Below are positions 13,289 to 31,600 of a stretch of 64,000 bases of DNA, one piece after another. Source of the DNA: Glandiceps talaboti. Its lineage: Eukaryota > Hemichordata > Enteropneusta > Spengelidae. Below the pieces are notes generated by a model. The model was not told the origin of the DNA and searched no databases. It saw nothing but the letters and a program-made list of their open reading frames with translations. Position numbers and translations under genes: made by a program. The stretch's first letter is position 1; each line of letters starts with the position of its first letter. Location: contig NC_135566.1 in NCBI RefSeq assembly GCF_964340395.1, positions 6,484,501 through 6,548,500 of the forward strand, written 5' to 3'.

Positions 13289-16200
13289 CCATTTTCTGCT
13301 TCAACAAGTACAAAATGCAGTTGCTTGCGCGTGGCATAGTTCCATATTTGTTTCTCACTGGCTGGGCAAAGAGTAGCAAGTTAGGATCTTTTACAAACAG
13401 GACTCATCTCGCTATTGTTAAATTAGACATATCTATTGGAAATCTTTCTTCCCTTAGGCAGGGACGTCACGAAATGTATAATGAACGTTAAGTCCAAACA
13501 ACAGAATGTGTACAGAGTTCGTGGTAGAACAAATTGACTTGACTTTTATATTACAGTTCAAATAACTGTAGTATAATGTGTTTCTTTGTTAGGTTCGTTA
13601 CAGTAAAAGAAAATTTAATCTTTGCAATTGTGAGTGTTCGAGAATGTTTGGAAACCTAATTCCTTTTAACTTAATGGGGTAATTTTGTCAACTGTAAAAT
13701 AGTTTGCATATAAAAGAATTTGCCGCATTTATTTCTTTTAGTTAGTATGATAACAAACGAGTTAGAAACACAAGTAAAAGCGAAACGTGTTGGTTAAATA
13801 TCTAGATGATGGTAAAATGTCAGTGATAATAAAATAAAGTGCTTTTTTTAGTAAGATTGCCGCCTTTCTTTTTCACTTGTGGTACACAAAAGAGGCGATG
13901 GCACAAGATAATATAAAACGTGCATATTTATCTTCATTTTCTTTTAGATAACGTTAAAAAAGGTGATAGCAGCAACATGTAACATGCTTCAAACTCTACA
14001 TAGAACACATCTACTTCAAGCCATACTTTACCTAATATATATAATTGTATTAACTAGCAATATATAAGCTTTAGCTATAATAACTTGTCAACCACAGTAG
14101 GTCAGTCGAAAAGTTGAAAAAAATGCTCCGCCGTCGGGTACGGGAAAATTGTCCAATGAGGACCAGGTTCAGGTCCGTTCGGGAAACAACAACAAGCCAT
14201 CACAATTACATACTCCTGTTAGGGTGGTCGCCTCTGCTAGAAGGGTACCGGGAAGTAATTTATTTGCAAGTGTTGGCAACTATATAATTAAATTTTAGAA
14301 ATAATTTAATAATCTAATGTAATGCAATCCTGTGATACCATGAATATCTAAGGTAGAGTAAGATGATATCATAGTGAAATATGGATGTTGCATGTTACAT
14401 TATATATATTATAGATAATGTTACCAATTGGATAGACGTACAGATAAAGCCCTGAAATCTAGCACGGAAATGTTGCATTATATATATTTACATTATATAT
14501 ATATATTTATATATGAATAGAGTATTCAACTAAACATTCAACTGACAGACATATTACTATGCCAGTTTCAGAGATATCAACGTTCAATATTTTGCATCAT
14601 TGCATAATAGTAAAGGTCCGTAGCAGATGTAAATAGTAGACGGATGGAACTTTTGTGATCATTTTTAACTTACTGTTTCAAACTTGCTGTTTTTGTTGTA
14701 TCAATCTCCTGGTTCAGAAATATCAAGTAGCATACTATATAATGACATATGATATAGTGTTGTTTGTAAGTTTTTCATTTTCCATTTCTAAAGATGTACA
14801 CTATCACTATAAACGGTATGTTTTTATGTAATCAAATCAAGGTATGTTTTTATGTAATCAATGCTTTTTGAAATACTTGTCAATGTACGGTAATAAAGCA
14901 CTGTGAATGAAACCTATCCACATATTTGAAAGGTAATGAAATTGAGGTAATGAAAGTGACACGGTCGACCAACGTCCCCTGAATCCTAGATAGATTATTC
15001 TGACCAGCAGAGCTAACACGTCAACTGTTGAATAGCATGTATTGTTCTGGTGTGTACATTTCTATTCCTCAACAGGTGAGAAACCAAATTCATTAACCTT
15101 GTATTTGGATTCGACTCCTACAAGTGTCAATTTTCTTTCCTCAATTTCCTTTCATTATGTCATATTCATTTTATGTATATATATATAATCTCTATGTATT
15201 GCAAAGTTGCATGTAAAATGTACGACTTTGTTACGAATCCAAAACCTGACTTTTAATCATGCAGCTTTAAATGCGATTTCTGTCAGTTTACCATTTTGGG
15301 GTCCTCTTTCTCAAATGTACAAATGTGCAAACGCCTCAACTAAGATTTCTCGAGGGAACATCCTCAGCGTTTCTACGTTGCAAGTTATTGATTCTCTGCC
15401 TCAAGCTATTTTGTAATACTGAGGTATATATGCTAGAAAAGATCCCGAGGCTGACATGGAGAAACAAACAATAATTAGGCATGTTGATTGCTTTACCTAT
15501 AGAGTCGATTTTTCTCCTAGTCTTCCTCATAACTCTCATGCACGCGACGAAAGGATCATGATAACGAAAAACAGTTTCGTTTAGGTTAACAAGAATCAGT
15601 ATGTGATAACGCCTTTCACTTCTTATAAGCTGTTGTGAGGTTTTCTGTAATGTTACACTTTCTCAAATAATCTTTAATCTCACATTGATCAATATATACT
15701 ACAAACTATAAATCTTAATAGCATGTTGACTTACATCAAAGAAGATGTCCAGACATACTGCTTCCAGTGTGTGTATCAGACAAGGTGTATTGTATATCTA
15801 AGTGAAATTGACGGAAATGAGCTAGCTACTAGTCAATATACTGCTTGGTATGAGTGGTAGTTCTAGGAATTGCGTGACTGTAGCAATTTGTGATACATGG
15901 TCAATGATAGATGTAAAAGGGAGTGACTTTTAGTTTCTGAATATGAGTAGGGTAGACTTGCCTTATGCTATGTGTGACTTAACGATTACATTACATTTTA
16001 GTGACAAGATCTGATCAAATGAAAATGAGCGGGATATGGCAAGGGTTGAGCAATTTTGGTGTTCTTGTGAGCTCTAATTATAAGACCACATATAAGCTGT
16101 CACTGGGGTTTGAATAATGGTGTAATTTAATAAACAATATTCTTCAAGCGAAAATAACTATGATAAATTGTAGAGTTTGACCTTGAGGACAAAAGTCATG

Positions 16201-16293
16201 GTTAGTTACGTGATTCACAACACGATCAGTTCCATTCTACGCACAGAAAGTCGCACACTGCATTACCCTTTGCTTTTGACTCAGACCACAAAT
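13289..16293. other. Non-coding stretch, no gene seen
   Basis: AT-rich with dense stops. It includes a 21-bp direct duplication around 14817-14860 and short TATATA runs near 14400 and 14480-14510. Small ORFs near 15.2-15.5 kb overlap on both strands without domain signatures. Confidence 0.5.
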
Positions 16294-16439
16294 GTGTTTG
16301 GTGGACTTAGCTTGTGTGTATACAGTGGAAAAAGAGTTGTCGATATAAGCGTATGACGGTGTCGTTGTGTTTGGTGGTCTTAGCCTGTGTGTATACAGTG
16401 GAAAAAGAGTTGTCGATATAAGCGTATGGCGGTGTCGTT
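16294..16439 (+). repeat. 73-bp tandem duplication
   Basis: Two head-to-tail copies (16294-16366 and 16367-16439) starting GTGTTTGGTGG and ending GGTGTCGTT, differing at only about three positions. High identity suggests a recent duplication. It creates the N-terminus of a spurious 121-codon ORF. Confidence 0.95.
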
Positions 16440-16850
16440 GTAATTTATATTGTTATTCAAGGAATATACATATGATCTCATCTGCAAACTGGTGGCACTT
16501 GCAAAAAAAACATGCCACTTATCGAATATTTGACTTAAAACTTTCTCACCTAAGTGAGTATCCCTTGGAGAGTAGTAATATGGATTTTTATAAAGAGCAA
16601 GCTGTTTACCGTTTTCATTACACATTTATTCTGCACAGCCTCCACAATTCAGGCGTTCGTTTCCCATCACCATGGTATCTCATAATGAATTTAAGATCAG
16701 GAACGCCAACTGAATTTGAATTTAATATGTAGATAATCCTGAAATCTAGCAATTCTGATATATATAGTCATGTATTTTACAATGTTTGCCTATCGTGCTC
16801 AGACTTTACAAATGTAGTGTTATAATCAATGATCAATGAATTCGAAGTTA

Positions 16851-16952
<102 letters not shown>

Positions 16953-17270
16953 TGTGTATGTGTGTGTTGGCAGCTCAAAAGCTGAACAAGTTATAACTTT
17001 ATGTTTATGTTATGACAAACACATATTGTTGATTCTTTCCATATTGTCCTTTGCATACAATGCATAGGCATAATACTCAATGATTCCCACTGACAAACAT
17101 ATTAATTAGGTTACTGGGCTTTATGGCCGCCTTACACATGCACGAAATTATGTTTTCCAGTATATCTAAGGAAGTAGACTTGAGCTAAAAAGTGACAAAT
17201 AAAGGACTACATCATCTTATTTTCTTAATAAAGCGTCAAATATAGAATGGGTGCTGATTATCATTTCTCA

Positions 17271-17273
<3 letters not shown>

Positions 17274-17364
<91 letters not shown>
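17274..17364. repeat. (TA)n microsatellite
   Basis: About 45 TA dinucleotides. Second of three long TA arrays within 850 bp. Confidence 0.97.
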
Positions 17365-17367
<3 letters not shown>

Positions 17368-17531
17368 TACAAAGACGTTGTTAACATACTTAATTTTGCA
17401 ATATCCAGTGGGTTGTGAGCTTAATAACATCGTATGATAGATACCAGGTTCCGTTCTTTCGTTACAACATCTCATATGAATCACAGGCTACGATTTTAAA
17501 CTTCGATTAAGGTAACATATATTGAAATTCG

Positions 17532-23149
<5,618 letters not shown>

Positions 23150-23272
23150 ACACACACACACACACACACACACATACATACATACATACATACATACATA
23201 CATACATACATACATACATACATACACGCATACATACATACATACATACATACATACATACATACATACATT
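23150..23272. repeat. (CA)n-(CATA)n compound microsatellite
   Basis: A CA run passes into about 24 CATA tetramers with one CACG interruption. Confidence 0.97.
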
Positions 23273-25705
23273 CACGGAATATTTATCTAACGGTGTTAGT
23301 CTCGGCAATACGAATCAGGAGACATTTCAAAGGTCAACTGTGATAATACTTTGCGGTGATGCATTACTGTAACAATGGTCAGTATGTGAAGACTGTCTGA
23401 ACACAGATTTGAGACTCGCTGATCCTTGATAATTGATATTCTATCTAACGCTGTAAAACAATATATTATTCAATGGAATATTTAGTTTCAATTCGTGTAG
23501 TTAGGTATACAGCATACACAGCATACAATATACAAAGTGAGATTGCATAGCATGTCGAGAGATAACTGATACTGTCGAATGGCGTCAGATGTTCATCTAA
23601 TATAAATCACAATATCATTTTGATTGCACACCTCAAGTGAACAACCCTCGGAGTGTGCCAATCGACATGAGAACGTCTTTCCTGACGATAATAACACGAT
23701 ATGTGATTGATGGCACTAGACAGGACGACTTATCACGTCTCAGTTGTCAGTTGTATTCAGGTAATTCGCAGCAGATGATGTTACGTGAGTCAAATGTTAT
23801 CTATATCGTACTTGAAAGCGACTGTGTGGTTTCGAACAAGTTGCATACCATTTCCAATTCATAGGGAGAAATTGTCACTGAGGTGGAATAGAGCTGTCTG
23901 TATCACCGTCATAATACAATACACAAAACGTGATGCTGTAGTGCTTTGGTAAGTTTTTGTATACTCGTCGTTAACTATGCTAGCTTGAAAGACCATTGAG
24001 TCTTCGGTTGTTAATTAAAGTCATGGACATATTCATGTGAAATGTCGATAAATACATGTAAAGACCTTCAGCTAATTGATAGTATATACCTTTTTAGCAG
24101 TTATACCAGAATATTTTGTGCTTTGAAATTACCCAGCATACAATTATGGGATTTTAGTAGTATATACTGCATTGAGATATATGTTGGCTTGCTATCTACT
24201 ATAAATTCAAGATAGTTGGACGAAATATATCCGGTGAACAATCAACCAAAGTTGAAATGGGAAGATAGTGGTGTCGCAAAACAGTGCTAATATAATTTAC
24301 AAATAATAACCGATCCTTCACGTTCAATCTTATTTTTTCAGTTGCTGTTACAACCAGCACACAATGTGCAAATTTGAGCATATGAGAAACATATTGCTCA
24401 CAAATGCACCATGAAACAACATTTGCATCTTTCCCGTTCATTGCAATGAACGTTGGTCCATTTTTGTTGGACCTTAACAATTAATGTTTAACTCCTTAGA
24501 TATACATAAAGCATAACGTGGCGTACCTAAGCACGGGAAACATCATTCCAAAATGGTGATATATGGTTACTGACAGCATAAAATGTTGTAAAATATTCAC
24601 ATAAACTTTATTAATTTACGACAGTTTTATAGATGAAGGTGTATTAGCCGTGCTGTAGCTGTAAGAGCTAGTAAACATTTAGTACATTCAAATTAAAAGT
24701 GCTAAGAACCACGACGCTTGCAATTCCCTGTTTAGTAACGCAGGATTGGTTAAAGTAGTATGCGCCTTGGATATGGTATTCTGCTCAAGACATGTTCAGC
24801 TCATTCTCAGTTAAATCATGAAAAAGAATTATGTGTCAACATACAACTTTTTACATATAGTTCAAAGTATTGTCAAACTTATTTGAGAGGTAGAAATAAT
24901 GTCAAACTTATTCAATCACTAAAAACTATTCAAGGACTAAGCACTAATTTCAAATAATAAGAAGAGTTCAATTCACCCACTCTTAGTCGTACTATAGGCT
25001 GAAAGTTTGAGAGTGGACTCCCTAGCTTGCGTAATTAATTCCTTAGAGGGCGCCCTCTTATGAGGAGTGCTCCCCTCAAAGGCGCACAATAATCAAGAGG
25101 ACGAAGACCATGTTTTTCATATAGGAAATATTTGGAGAGATTTTAGGAACTTTGATTTTCAGGGAAACTGATCTGCATGGCGTATTGTAACTTAATAGAA
25201 ACATAATGCAGAGGGTAGGGTATGAATACTTCGCCCATATTGGGTAGACGAAGAGGAATATAACCTACATTGGTTTTCACTAGTCAAAGCCCGAGTTAAA
25301 GCATTACTATTGGTTATGTGAAATGATTATATCACATGTGATTTTACTCGAATCAAGTAACACAACGGTTGATGAATAAAACCAATACCGTCAATGATCA
25401 GTAAATTGTACTACATATTTGTATCTAGGCAACAAGAATTACATACATAATAGATTTTGACACTTAATTGAAGTGTTTTGTAGATCTCATTTCCGTTTCC
25501 TGTAAGTGAAAAACCTAGACGTAATGGAATATCTGTATAACATATAATGCAAGATGACAGCAAATATCTTTACTGATCGTCGTGCTAGGAGAGAGCGAAT
25601 GTTGTATACTATGTAATTAACGTCCATGGTACACCTCTATCAACATCCGCGTTACCATTCATCGTTGTTTTCGAGAACTTGTTAACTGCTACCTTCCACA
25701 TCCAC

Positions 25706-25744
25706 ACATACATACATACATACATACATACATACATACATACA

Positions 25745-25775
<31 letters not shown>
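25706..25775. repeat. (CATA)n microsatellite
   Basis: About 17 CATA tetramers, generating artefactual Met-Tyr-Val-Cys repeat ORFs on the minus strand. Confidence 0.97.
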
Positions 25776-26027
25776 CTTGCAGTACAGATTGAATGAAATG
25801 GCAATATGTAAAAAGATTTATTGATTGTAAAGAATATATCCCATAGATGTAGTGCATTAAAAGCAGATGTACACCAAATGTGAATACTATACACATTATC
25901 AAACTTATTATCATGATAATATTGTTGCTCAGCAGTTTTTACCATTTTACCATTGACCATAAATCGATCTTAGACTTCTGAGTAGTTTATTGTCTTCGCT
26001 TTGGATAAAGTATAAATCGATGACAAC

Positions 26028-26049
26028 TGTCTGTCTGTCTGTCTGTCTC
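26028..26049. repeat. (CTGT)n microsatellite
   Basis: Five CTGT tetramers, the same unit as at 6842. Confidence 0.9.
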
Positions 26050-26538
26050 TACCAATTCAATCTTAAAATCACACGACATTTTCTCATAAGTTTGATGGTC
26101 AGCTACTGCGAGGGTATGGTTAGAGCTGATACATTTTTTGGCCAGGTCTAAGCATATAAATGAGCCTTATAAACACATTGTAAGATATATTTATGGTAAA
26201 CAACTCGTGGTTAAATTTTGGCATGGATAGATGAGCATGTCGGTTATACTTCAATGATGCTCAGGATGATATCATGGTACTAGTATAGGCCTACCCAACT
26301 TTACACAATTAAGTAACTTAGATTTAATATATTAGATTATTTTAGCATATGACTGGCTACCGAGTGCATCAGTTGTGGCACTGAAAGGTCATAACGTCTG
26401 GCTTTTACAGCCAGTTGTAAACATGTCCGCATGGTAGAAACTGTCAAAACTTGTTGATAGTCCACTTGGTGATATTACCACTACCTCTAACCTGATTGGT
26501 CTGACCGGTGACAACAACAGATGCTTGACTGGTTGTAT

Positions 26539-26566
26539 CATAGACCCTACACGTGTAGGGTCTATG
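26539..26566. repeat. 28-bp perfect palindrome with central E-box, flanked by an 8-bp direct repeat
   Basis: Left half CATAGACCCTACAC and right half GTGTAGGGTCTATG are exact reverse complements, centred on CACGTG. GGTTGTAT occurs immediately before (26531-26538) and again at 26566-26573, resembling a target-site duplication. It could be a small foldback insertion, an excision footprint or a bHLH-type site. Confidence 0.85.
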
Positions 26567-28103
26567 GTTGTATGCAGATTTACCTGGTGATCTAGGTCAG
26601 TCAACTTACACTAAATTGTAAACACCAGGTACCCAGGCACCAATATGTAAATGACAAGAGCTGAACATAATCACCTGTTATCTTGCCATCAAAACAAGTT
26701 CTACACAATGACTGATCTGACTGAATCAGTCAGCAATCTAAAGCGAGTTATCTACAAAAAGAATTCTTGAACAGAAAAATCATATCCTGACAAATCTGAT
26801 GGTGCAAGTGTATTTTAACCAGCGGTGGGAAATGCCACTGCAGCTCTGTATGTAAAAGTCAGAACACCGGAGAAAACAGTAACACAATTGACATCTCTTC
26901 TTGCATATACGTCAATCAAATTCATCCAGTAAAGAGTATTTATCGCAATAGCGTATTTTTGTCTGTACGTTGTCACAGACAACCAAAAAAGTGAATGTGA
27001 CTGCCATTTTTAGTGAGTAAAAGATTTCAGTATCATTTTTATGAATCTTACATTACAGTATTTTTCCAAACTGTGTTGTGTCCTCTTACAATTTATTTAA
27101 GATATTAAAATGTTGCGGATTGAAGGGAAATAAATCAAACATACTAAATACAGGATGTACTTCTCCTCAGAGTCTACTTTTATCTGCGAACATGCATTAA
27201 CAGTCACGAAATCCAAGGATCTCCTTCCTTCCTGCCTGCCCTAAATCCATTTTGAAATTTTTCCGTAAAGCATTCACTAAGCGTACCTCCAAATATGAAC
27301 ACTTTCATCGATTTCCTTGTCGCCGTTTTCTCATCAATACTCATCAATAAATATTAACACATTTGCGAAATTGCGCACACTTTTTATTTGCTTTTAACAA
27401 TCAGACCGTGGTTTTGTAAGTCACATAATCATCTTTAGATAGATGATGCAAAATAATATAACAAGGTAAACTTAGGGACGTGTGTGTTCACGAAGTAGTC
27501 ATGTTATAGCATTGCTAGCTGGAGAGCTAATAGGGCTATTGAACGCTGCTAGTAAATTGCTGTCATACGAGGAGGAATTTTAAGTAGTGTCATTTATAAT
27601 CTTGCTAAAAGCATAAGGTATAACGTCCTTTGAATAATACATGGTCGAAAGGAAAAATGGAACTTTATGAGTTTCATTTTGTAACTTACCCGGTCAGTCT
27701 TGTTTGTCGGATACATATGTTCTTATTACTTTTGTCATTTGGACACACTTTGAATGTCACATGGCAATAAATACTAGTAAACAGTTCACTAACCCTTTAA
27801 TACCGTACATGTAGGTCTGTTCACAGCTGCTGTGAAGACCTGAATATTGCAATATAAATTTGTATAAACGTGGCCATTTCGTGAATAATCGCTTGTATGT
27901 TTAACAAATAACTTTCCACCACATACACTATGTCACCACTGGGGCAGTTAACGTGAAATATGGTTGGAGAGCCATAAAAACAAGACATAAAGTGTTTTAA
28001 ATCAATCAATCATGCTCTAGGTGTAGGTATAGACTATAAAACGTGTTGAGTCCCACAGATTAAGATATTTTATCGGGAATCAAACTTTAATACACTGGCT
28101 GGG

Positions 28104-28115
28104 CATATATGTGTG

Positions 28116-28175
<60 letters not shown>

Positions 28176-28194
28176 AATATATATATATATATAT
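28104..28194. repeat. Alternating purine-pyrimidine tract (TA/TG/CG/CA/TA)
   Basis: ATATATGTGTGCGCGCGC passes into about 22 CA units and then TA units, with a single AAA interruption near 28175. Long alternating purine-pyrimidine DNA of this kind is prone to Z-form and to slippage. Confidence 0.9.
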
Positions 28195-28208
28195 GTTGAG
28201 GGTAGAAG

Positions 28209-28213
<5 letters not shown>
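28192..28213 (+). repeat. Partial third copy of the hammerhead element's outer end
   Basis: ATGTTGAGGGTAGAAGAAAA here repeats exactly the outer edge of the inverted element at 28284-28304, separated from it by a (TA)n array. It suggests a second truncated insertion or expansion of TA repeats within a duplicated end. Confidence 0.85.

Positions 28214-28285
<72 letters not shown>
28214..28285. repeat. (TA)n microsatellite
   Basis: About 36 TA dinucleotides between the partial end copy and the inverted hammerhead element. Confidence 0.95.
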
Positions 28286-28289
<4 letters not shown>

Positions 28290-28318
28290 AGGGTAGAAGA
28301 AAATCAAGTCGGGTTTTT

Positions 28319-28364
28319 CGTCTCTACAAGCCTGTTTCGTGAGTAAATCACTCGTCAGGAGATG
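28319..28364 (-). ncRNA. Type I hammerhead ribozyme (minus strand)
   Basis: Exact reverse complement of the plus-strand copy at 28373-28418. The minus strand reads stem I CATCTC, core CTGACGA, stem II GTGA/TCAC, GAAA, 3-bp stem III, and a GTA cleavage triplet. All core positions are intact. See the plus copy for the base-by-base fold. Confidence 0.8.
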
Positions 28365-28372
28365 TACATCAA

Positions 28373-28418
28373 CATCTCCTGACGAGTGATTTACTCACGA
28401 AACAGGCTTGTAGAGACG
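28373..28418 (+). ncRNA. Type I hammerhead ribozyme (plus strand)
   Basis: A self-cleaving RNA motif visible in full. Core CTGACGA is at 28379-28385 (C3-U4-G5-A6-N7-G8-A9). Stem II is GTGA (28386-28389) with TCAC (28395-28398) and loop TTTAC. GAAA is at 28399-28402. Stem III is ACA (28402-28404) with TGT (28409-28411) and loop GGCT. The cleavage nucleotide is A28412, after GU. Stem I is CATCTC (28373-28378) with GAGACG (28413-28418), one A-C mismatch. The very short stem III is typical of Penelope-like-element and retrozyme hammerheads, which usually act as dimers. Activity is predicted, not shown. Confidence 0.82.
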
Positions 28419-28454
28419 AAAAACCCGACTTGATTTTCTACTACCCTCAACATA

Positions 28455-28516
28455 TACTCCGCTCTGCGTGCAGACGTATCGAGCACTGTACTACGGACAA
28501 ATCTTACCACTGACTT

Positions 28517-28518
<2 letters not shown>
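28455..28518. other. Unique spacer next to the hammerhead element
   Basis: 64-bp GC-richer segment between the inverted element and the next TA array. It may be part of the same retroelement, but no second copy is seen in the window. Confidence 0.4.

Positions 28519-28600
<82 letters not shown>
28519..28600. repeat. (TA)n microsatellite
   Basis: About 41 TA dinucleotides on the right side of the hammerhead element. Confidence 0.97.
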
Positions 28601-28602
<2 letters not shown>

Positions 28603-31600
28603 ATATATTTATATAATTAATTCCTGAAATATGTTGTTGACAAGTTACAAAAGCAAACCCTTGGGACACATCGATATCGGAAATGTTCGTAAAAGTTACA
28701 GTAGGTGAACGTTGTTATGCTAATTGTTCAAAGGCACGTCATGTCAACCATTTTGCAAATTATCAAGGTAATAGTTTAGGTTTCTTCTTCACATTATAAA
28801 GCTGCAAATCATCAAACTCTTACAAAACAATGAAACAGCATCATTCTCAATATTCGAATTTGGTTAAAAGACGTATGCAAAGTTGCAATATCTAACTAAC
28901 TGTATTAATTATTGATTATTAAGTATCTTACACACGTCGAGTAGGGTAATTCAGAAAACCGGAATGTGGTTTCTAGATATAATCAACGCATCTCACTATA
29001 AAATTGATTATGCAGCAAGGTTTCAATAAACAGTACTGCATCGTAATCAATCTCGGACCAAGAGGTTGAACATAATATGTATCAGAAACACGAGTATTTA
29101 TCCCAGGGTATTTATCTTATTCTTCGTATCCTTGTCCAGACATTGATCGATAACATCGATCTGTCAGGCACAATTGCCACCTTATAGATAGTTGTTGGAC
29201 TATGTAAGTTGTCTTTACGTCATTGTTGGAACTACAATATATAAACAATAATCGATGCATTTATCTAATCCGTTTGATGTATATATTTTTTTCAATCACT
29301 CGTAATAATATCAAAAACACAATGGCGAACGTATTATCTTTTTGATGGATGAACGCGATTTGATGTGCTCAACGGAAATGCATGAAATATTTATGTTGTC
29401 ATCAGCAGCCACCCACACATTTACCTTATCATCTAAATCCAACATAAATGTCATACGTGAAGATTAGGTGATGACATTTATCTACCTTAGTATTTCAACC
29501 GAATAAATTGGTTTTTTTTCAACACCATATTGATTACATATTCGCATAGTCCCTTCCGGCGGATAAGGATATTTGAATGGTAACGTGTTGGCATTGCTGT
29601 TTTCGAGGAGAGGTTGTAAATGACAGTATATTCATTATTATATTATATCATGCTACTATGTGCCATTCTGATTGGGGATAATAACTGTGGTAAAATCCCA
29701 TTAAACCACGGCTGGCAGTGGTAAAATGGGCCCCTAAACTAGCATATGAATAGTACATACAAGCTGAATGTGGAAACCAAAGGGGGGGGGGGGGGTATTT
29801 GACTATTAGGAAAATATGGGGTTTAAAACAAACAAATAAATAAACAATATGTAATATATCAAACCCAGCTAGCCAGGGGACCGTGTAGAACGGCTTGAGT
29901 CCATGTTTTGTGTTGATGCAGTGTGTGTGTGTGGCCGACATGAACGTATCCACTCATCAAAATATGCTCGTTCCAGACGATCTATTACCGACGATCTTTT
30001 TCTGTACGTGCGAATTCGGCTTTTCAGGCATATAAATAACCACAGAATCACATTTAGAAGAAATAAATACATATTTTGATATAAAATTGCAATAACCCCC
30101 GCGAAGGCGGGTGTACACTCGAATTTGGTACAATTCGCTCCATATAGCACTCGCCATTCGGCTCGTGCTATATGTCGCGAATTGTACCAAAATCATTTGC
30201 TTAAATATATCACACCATCTTGAGTGTATGTGTTATTGTGAACAGTGGAATGTATCCCAGTGAACTTAAAAGAAATCATAAGTTCAAAGTGCCTTAATGA
30301 ATCGCGATTAAATAGCTTTGCATATGTCAAGCCTGGCACAGAATCTGAACACTGGCATAATATACTTCCTCAACTCCCAAGAAGGCATACCATCCATTGG
30401 CAGCGTCTGTAAGTGCGTATGATTAGAGCCTTCACACACTAACCCATGTCATAGCAGGTCTAGTCCTTACGTAGCTGGAATGACCTGGGTACACCCATGA
30501 TTCTAATCATGCCTAAGAACTTTACGTTAGTAATCCGGACACTTATACATGTCAGCAGCAATGCTATAACTTGTATAAGCAACAGCTTGTAAACTGCATT
30601 ATCTGTTAATAACAGTTGAGCACAATGTGAAATAGACAATTATTAAAGCTAACTTAATATTCATTGGTAAACTCATGAACTATTGTTAAAAAATCCTCCG
30701 CAGTCTACTTAAATACAGCATGCAGGTGTGAACAGATCGTGCCATCCATCGCTTAGTAGATATTTAGAGACCGCTAACCAACATTCATCTGAATGCTACA
30801 TTAGTAAGTAATATTATCCTCGCAAATACTTTTTTTTTCAATTATTACACTCCCTTTTTCGAAGAGTGATCTTATTAAGTTAATTTGCTGGCGAAAGTTG
30901 AAAGTTCAAAATTTCTTTTTTTTTAAATGTTCACACCAGTCCTGTTCTTTATGAGCCTATCGAATAACGTAATACGATTTAATAATAAACATGAAGAATA
31001 CATTGTTAAAAATTGTATATATTATGTGGGTGTTCACAGTTTCTTGAAATTTGTATTTTATCCTTTCATCATTCTTGATACCTTACACTACGGTTCATCC
31101 AAACAACATCTTAGTTTGTGTTAGCGGGATTATTGAAAAGTTAACTATGTGTGGTGTAATATTTCTCCACAGTAACATTTCGCATCTTAAACCCATTGAT
31201 TAAGAAATTCTTTAAATAAAAGATGGAATACCGGAAATTTGACAAGGTTATTCATATAGCACCGACTGTTATTTTCAAATGATCGATCTTACTATTAAAT
31301 TGGGGTTTATTATCTCGAATGTATGGTTATACCATTAAAATGCACGTATTTCCAGAACGCTGCTTCCAATTCCATGTTTCGCATGGATACGACTGATTCC
31401 TAACGATAGCTAACCCTCGCTGCATTCATTAAAAGTATCTCAATCGGGAAATATTAAAGGTACACATTTGTAAAGCATCTTCTGTGAATGTTGTCTGATC
31501 ATTACGCTGTAGAAATACTACCCCTGGCACAGACTTGTGAATTGGTACAAAGACCCAATGTAACTTCCTCATGATCAACTCCATTGCGAGCATACAAAAC

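Larger units (their letters stand above)
23273..28103. other. Non-coding stretch with microsatellites and a palindrome
   Basis: No recognisable coding sequence. It contains the (CATA)n array at 25706-25775, a short (CTGT)n at 26028-26049, a local inverted GGCGC-rich patch at about 25045-25085 and the 28-bp palindrome at 26539-26566. Confidence 0.5.
28283..28454. mobile_element. Inverted-repeat element made of two opposed hammerhead-ribozyme units
   Basis: Two arms of about 82 bp (28283-28364 and 28373-28454) are reverse complements with a single mismatch (GTAGAAG versus GTAGTAG), separated by an 8-nt spacer TACATCAA. Each arm carries a full type I hammerhead ribozyme followed by GAAAAACCCGACTTGATTTT and an end CCTCAACATATA. 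The element is bracketed by (TA)n arrays. Hammerhead motifs of this minimal type are known from the terminal repeats of Penelope-like retroelements, so this is most likely a remnant of such an element (inference). No reverse transcriptase or GIY-YIG ORF is nearby. Confidence 0.75.

Noticed and set aside
23150-25775. CRISPR-like regular repeats
   Set aside because: These are simple tetranucleotide microsatellites without spacers.
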